Of a DNA stretch of 64,000 nucleotides, positions 60,528 through 64,000 are shown one piece after another. A program made the translations under genes and the position numbers. Position 1 is the first letter of the stretch; every line of letters starts with the position of its first letter. This DNA is from Glandiceps talaboti (Eukaryota; Hemichordata; Enteropneusta; Spengelidae): assembly GCF_964340395.1 (NCBI RefSeq), contig NC_135560.1:10981098-11045097 (forward strand). The letters run 5' to 3'. The notes below the pieces were generated by a model. The model was not told where the DNA came from. It did not search any database and saw only the letters and a program-made list of their open reading frames with translations.

Positions 60528-60960
60528 TTCTATATCGAAAAATACGCACATGATTCACACGTGCCTTTACCACATAGAACAATGATTGACAACCAGACTA
60601 TCCTAAAACAATAATATTCCAAGTGACATCAGAATTTAAACAAAATCATCTTTCAGTAGCATCACAATGAAGACTACTTGAATTTCAACTCTTGTGTTAT
60701 AATGGTATATACACATGTACATATATACCTTATTATTAGAGGCATTCACGATATTATCAAATCTGTAATTATGCATATTGATATTGTTTTGCAGGGCGAT
60801 TCCTCTACAGACAGCTATATTGATGGAGGCAGAAATTGAGGAAGATGGAGAAAGGAAAGTGAAATTGAGCAGCAGACTGAAAAGTGCAGATGGGAGCATT
60901 CTTTATACAGAAGGCTCTTTGATATTTGTCAAATTACGTGTACCTGTATCTAAGTTATGA
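58171..60960 (+). CDS. THEM4-like hotdog thioesterase, copy B, leader exon not found
   Basis: Exons 58171-58439, 59194-59307 and 60795-60960, preceded by CAATCAG, CACACAG and TTTGCAG acceptors. Phases and the sizes of the last two exons (114 and 166 bp) equal those of copy A. The visible product is 182 residues: GWLPDSLQLYEDLSKL, GRPGQILESACFGNKKEC, GPLAQGPPG, HGGAIATMIDYLAGN (catalytic Asp 102 from exon start kept), VYYKRAIPLQTAILMEAEIE and SADGSILYTEGSLIF. So it is a tandem duplicate of copy A, probably active in the hotdog core. The first exon begins with AAA in phase 0 exactly as in copy A, which implies a missing upstream exon. A (GT)n tract, a MITE and other repeats fill the region where that exon should be. 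An in-frame ATG (58204) could start a protein without a leader. Confidence 0.85.
58450..58590. repeat. Hairpin-forming repeat just after THEM4-like B donor
   Basis: CTATTGAACATCAGACCACT pairs with AGTGGTCTGAGGTACAATAG around a short centre. Further AGTGGTCTAAGG and GTGGTCTGAGG copies follow at 58564 and 59103. Noncoding. Confidence 0.6.
60103..60166. repeat. (TA)n microsatellite, left of palindrome
   Basis: About 32 TA units in THEM4-like B intron 3. Confidence 0.95.
60223..60365. repeat. Perfect palindrome, 70-bp arms, 3-nt spacer
   Basis: The arm 60223-60292 (ATAGTTTTGGTAGTACTGGA ... GCGATCATCAGA) is an exact reverse complement of 60296-60365, base for base, around GTG. It lies between two (TA)n tracts in intron 3 of THEM4-like B. 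No coding frame. Confidence 0.95.
60363..60414. repeat. (TA)n microsatellite, right of palindrome
   Basis: About 25 TA units directly abutting the palindrome. Confidence 0.95.
60483..60526. repeat. (CA)n microsatellite
   Basis: About 22 CA units, 270 bp before exon 4 of THEM4-like B. Confidence 0.95.
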
Positions 60961-62061
60961 AGATGGATAATATCGCAATTGTGGAAGGAATGGGTATTGC
61001 ATTGTACTTCCAAATATGAGTTTCTCGTATACAGGTTTCACAGCCATTCGTCCCAAATGGAAAATTACATAATTATATAACTACTGGAACTCTTGCATTT
61101 TAACTAGAGCATCAACATGCATGGGCTGAACGACTAACGAACTAGGTAACAGTCAGCTAGTGCACGTGGTTCATAATCTAAACGGGGTGTTTTACCAAGA
61201 TATTTTCAAGAACTTAGTCTTATCAACTGAAAACAGTGTTTATCTGAGCAGATAATACAACTGAGCTCTATAATGCACCTATTCATTATTCGAGATATTT
61301 TTGGAGTTGTCAGCTAACCTCAAATTTCGATTCTTTATAGTGTCTCTTTCTATTTTTTCCATCTTCAGGTGAGGAATCATTTCAATATTTGTTTGTTTTC
61401 CCTGCATTTTTAAAAACGCAAATCCAGGGAGGGGCTGTCTTGTATGTCGTTCAGATAATCATGGTTCGAGACTGTAAAATACGTCGCCGGGAAGGGGGGG
61501 GGGGCGTCCATCATCCCTTTCGGTTGAGGAAAATGTGATAAGATCAAGAGCGCCCAAAACGTCTGAGACTAAGGGTCAAGCACTGACATAACTTCACTAG
61601 TCAAATGTTCTGATGATTAGGCAATCGCAGATTTGTATAATAATATCGCTTACAGTATTTCTGTAAAGTTAAGGTAAGGATATGATTATCTGAACTCAAT
61701 ATCAAGAAAACGAAGGATCGGTGCACATCGACTTCAGGAAAACCCCTACAGACACGTGATCAAATGTTATTACTGAGGATCAATTGAAGGTGAAAAACTG
61801 AACACAGATTCCAATAACAAAACGTGTGTAGTGCTTACAACAGCTACGGTCCCTGCATCTAAATAGTACAGCTTCGCAGACTTTCCACTGCAGTTTGAAA
61901 TTCATTAAATCAATCTAAGTATGTTATCATTTCTGTGTTGGTCTAGTATGGGCTGAGGACTAGCTACAAAAAAACCCGTACTGACTAAAGTTAGAATATA
62001 TGAAGTGAAGTTAATTATGGGTGAAATGTGTACTTGTCTATGAGAAGTATACCAAAGTCAA
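60961..62061. other. 3' flank of THEM4-like B
   Basis: No coding sequence recognised. A G-run (61496-61504) and unique AT-rich DNA; the near part is probably 3'UTR. Confidence 0.45.
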
Positions 62062-62070
62062 GTTCTGTAC

Positions 62071-62260
62071 CAATCTGATTAAAATCGGATGCGGCTCTAT
62101 GTCTTTATTTATCTCAGCAGCTTCATTTGTTTATTATCATTTGTTTTCGATTTTGTGGGAAGAAGGCGGTCATTCCCATAGCGATAAAATCGAAAACAAT
62201 CAACACTAATCGAATACATAAAGAAATAGACCGTATTCACCATATCAGATTTTAATCAGT
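62071..62260. mobile_element. Fold-back MITE, MULE-like family, copy 4 (degraded right end)
   Basis: Begins CAATCTGATTAAAATCGGAT and ends near CAGATTTTAATCAG. Internal arms pair through ATTGTTTTCGATTTT and its complement. Flanking sequences GTTCTGTAC (left) and TTTTTGTAC (right) are an imperfect trace of a target duplication, so this looks like an older insertion. Confidence 0.7.
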
Positions 62261-62876
62261 TTTTTTTGTACTTGACTCCATTGGTAACCTATATCACGTC
62301 AGTTGCTGGTATATATTTCTCCAATGACGTTTTCTGTTGTTTCTCTTACCATTCTGATTAACTATCCTTGCAGGACATGTATCATCAATGCACACATATG
62401 AAATGTATATGAAATGTGAAGATTGTATTTGTAAGATATTGCTCACTAAAATCATCAATGATGCAAATGATTCATTAGAATTAATCATTGCAACAACCAA
62501 CTTCATAGGACATGTGCGTTTTGTTATCACCAATATAAGTATTGATTAATTAAACGATTTCATTCAATAAATGTACTTACCCATTTATATGAAATTTGAA
62601 GCATGCATTCTTACTATATATCCTAATTACATAAAATGATTGAGTATGCAAAAGACTCATTGAAATAAAAGGAACATTTATAATAAGATTTATAACACGA
62701 TTGCTTTTGTGTCACCATCAATGATCGATGTTTGAACCTTCAAATTTGAAGCTTGCACTCTAAAGATATTGCCTACTTATAATGACTCATTAGCTCTTTC
62801 AAAGAACACAAATTCCTTTTGGTACACTTACCACATTTTTTCTGAACTTTGCGAGCATATTATCAGGTATATCATT

Positions 62877-63674
62877 GTAATTAAACTTGACCTTGACCTT
62901 CTGGGTCAAAAATTGATATAACCTCTTTAATCCATTACTCACAAAGAAATAAAGTAGTTGGGGGGGGGGGGGGAGATATCTACGAGGAATTGTTAGTGCT
63001 GTCCTGGGTGTCAACATGTTGACTTTTAGAGGTCAGGTCACCTTGGTTTGTTTACTTGTAGGAGGAGGAAGCAAACATGTTGTACTGTCGAAAAAAAAAT
63101 CAACCGTAGAAATCCACCCTGAATCTGTCAAGATGTTGACATAGTGTTTGACACGTGCAAAACCCAAACCGTTTAGTATTAAAAATATAGAAGCTATTTG
63201 TCACATATTCATACTAACATTACTTTGTTAATACACAATTACTTATCTTTAATGTTTATCAAGTGTTGGTTGAATTGCCAATCAACCAGGGGGTGATCGA
63301 TATAGGGAGATCACAGGGATTTCCCTTTAAAGCTTTTAGTGTGGGGTGTATTTTTAGGGAGCCTTCAGTAATTACAGGGGGTGGGGCATTAGAGGGGGCT
63401 CACTTTTTACAAATCAGTTCTCAGGGGAGGGCCATTAGAAAACGACAGTTTGACTCATTATATTGTCTAATTTTGCATTTGGGGGAATTTAGCATCCCAC
63501 TGCTGCCACATCGGTTAGGGATAGGGTTAGGGTTAGGGCTAGGTACCGTAATATCAGATTATGTCAACAACAGTATAGTTAATTATTTGCCAGGTGTGAT
63601 GTGAGGAGAGAAGTCACAGTAGTTCTTACTGGAGTAAAACTGGAATAGTTGGGGAAGATATTAGAGATAATATT
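62877..63674 (+). repeat. ~800-bp dispersed repeat, right copy
   Basis: Direct partner of 55250-56060. The telomere-like stretch is purer here (GGTTAGGGATAGGGTTAGGG, 63512-63540). Together with the left copy it flanks the whole second THEM4-like gene. Confidence 0.9.
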
Positions 63675-64000
63675 TTGGAGATGTTGAATTCGGTCCCAAC
63701 AATATCGGGAGTGCGCCCATCTAGCGTTTGGGAGTGAATTTTCTGCCCTCCAGCTCCACTGAAAACCGTCCCTATATAGTTAATGGGGCAATCCATTAGG
63801 GCGCCCTCAACGGAGAGGGAACCTAGCTAATTGGTAGATAAGCTTGTCTACCCTAAAATTCCAGTAGGAGCTAGGACTAAAGAATAGCTTGTGTGTGACA
63901 AGAGACGAGAAGCTCAAACGTTGCACATACGCAGCCACAACTACAAACACGACGTTTTGCTCTGCCTGACGAAAGTTAGTTCAGGTAGGCCAAGATATGT
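63675..64000. other. Right-edge noncoding sequence
   Basis: More GC-rich than the rest (for example GGGCGCCCTCAACGGAGAGG) and probably part of a larger element whose remainder lies beyond the window. No product recognised. Confidence 0.3.

Noticed and set aside
63500-63545. Telomere or chromosome end
   Set aside because: Only a few TTAGGG-like units inside a dispersed repeat, with unique sequence on both sides.

Overview
The window is nuclear DNA of an animal, most likely a marine invertebrate. It is AT-rich and intron-rich, with GT-AG introns of about 0.3-6 kb, and its proteins are close to vertebrate families. About half of it is intron or intergenic DNA full of fold-back elements, microsatellites and decayed retroelements. 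The species cannot be fixed from the sequence; an invertebrate deuterostome or another marine bilaterian would fit. Nothing prokaryotic was seen (no operons, CRISPR arrays or phage genes).

Layout. (1) 1-24.3 kb, minus strand: a 14-exon anoctamin-8-like gene. It starts at 24303 and runs off the left edge after 657 codons. All 14 exon phases agree. Its introns hold a tandem copy series of one splice donor, decayed duplicates of exons 6 and 7, several fold-back elements, a long CATC satellite and one orphan terminal exon of an unrecognised gene. (2) 24.3-31.3 kb: mostly gene-free, with a 240-bp GA tract. (3) 31.3-34.9 kb, minus: a complete five-exon MYDGF gene ending in an ER-retrieval KTEL. (4) 35.3-36.4 kb, plus: a complete two-exon C18orf32 homologue, head-to-head with MYDGF with 387 bp between the ATGs. 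(5) 36.4-46.3 kb: gene-free, with a 150-bp tandem satellite and several inverted-repeat elements. (6) 46.3-47.3 kb, minus: an intronless ZIP zinc transporter of the ZIP1/2/3 type. (7) 47.9-53.1 kb, plus: a four-exon THEM4-like hotdog acyl-CoA thioesterase with a predicted mitochondrial leader, head-to-head with the ZIP gene. (8) 58.2-61.0 kb, plus: a second THEM4-like copy with the same intron phases but no recognisable leader exon. It lies between two direct ~800-bp repeats (55.2-56.1 and 62.9-63.7 kb).

The genes do not form one pathway. ANO8, MYDGF and C18orf32 families are linked to the ER or ER contacts, ZIP is a membrane zinc importer and the THEM4 pair acts on acyl-CoA. The strongest unusual signals are a perfect 70-bp-armed palindrome between TA tracts (60223-60365), a four-copy fold-back transposon family with 9-bp target duplications, dead exon duplicates in the anoctamin gene, the tandem-duplicated splice donor, and the asymmetric THEM4 duplication.
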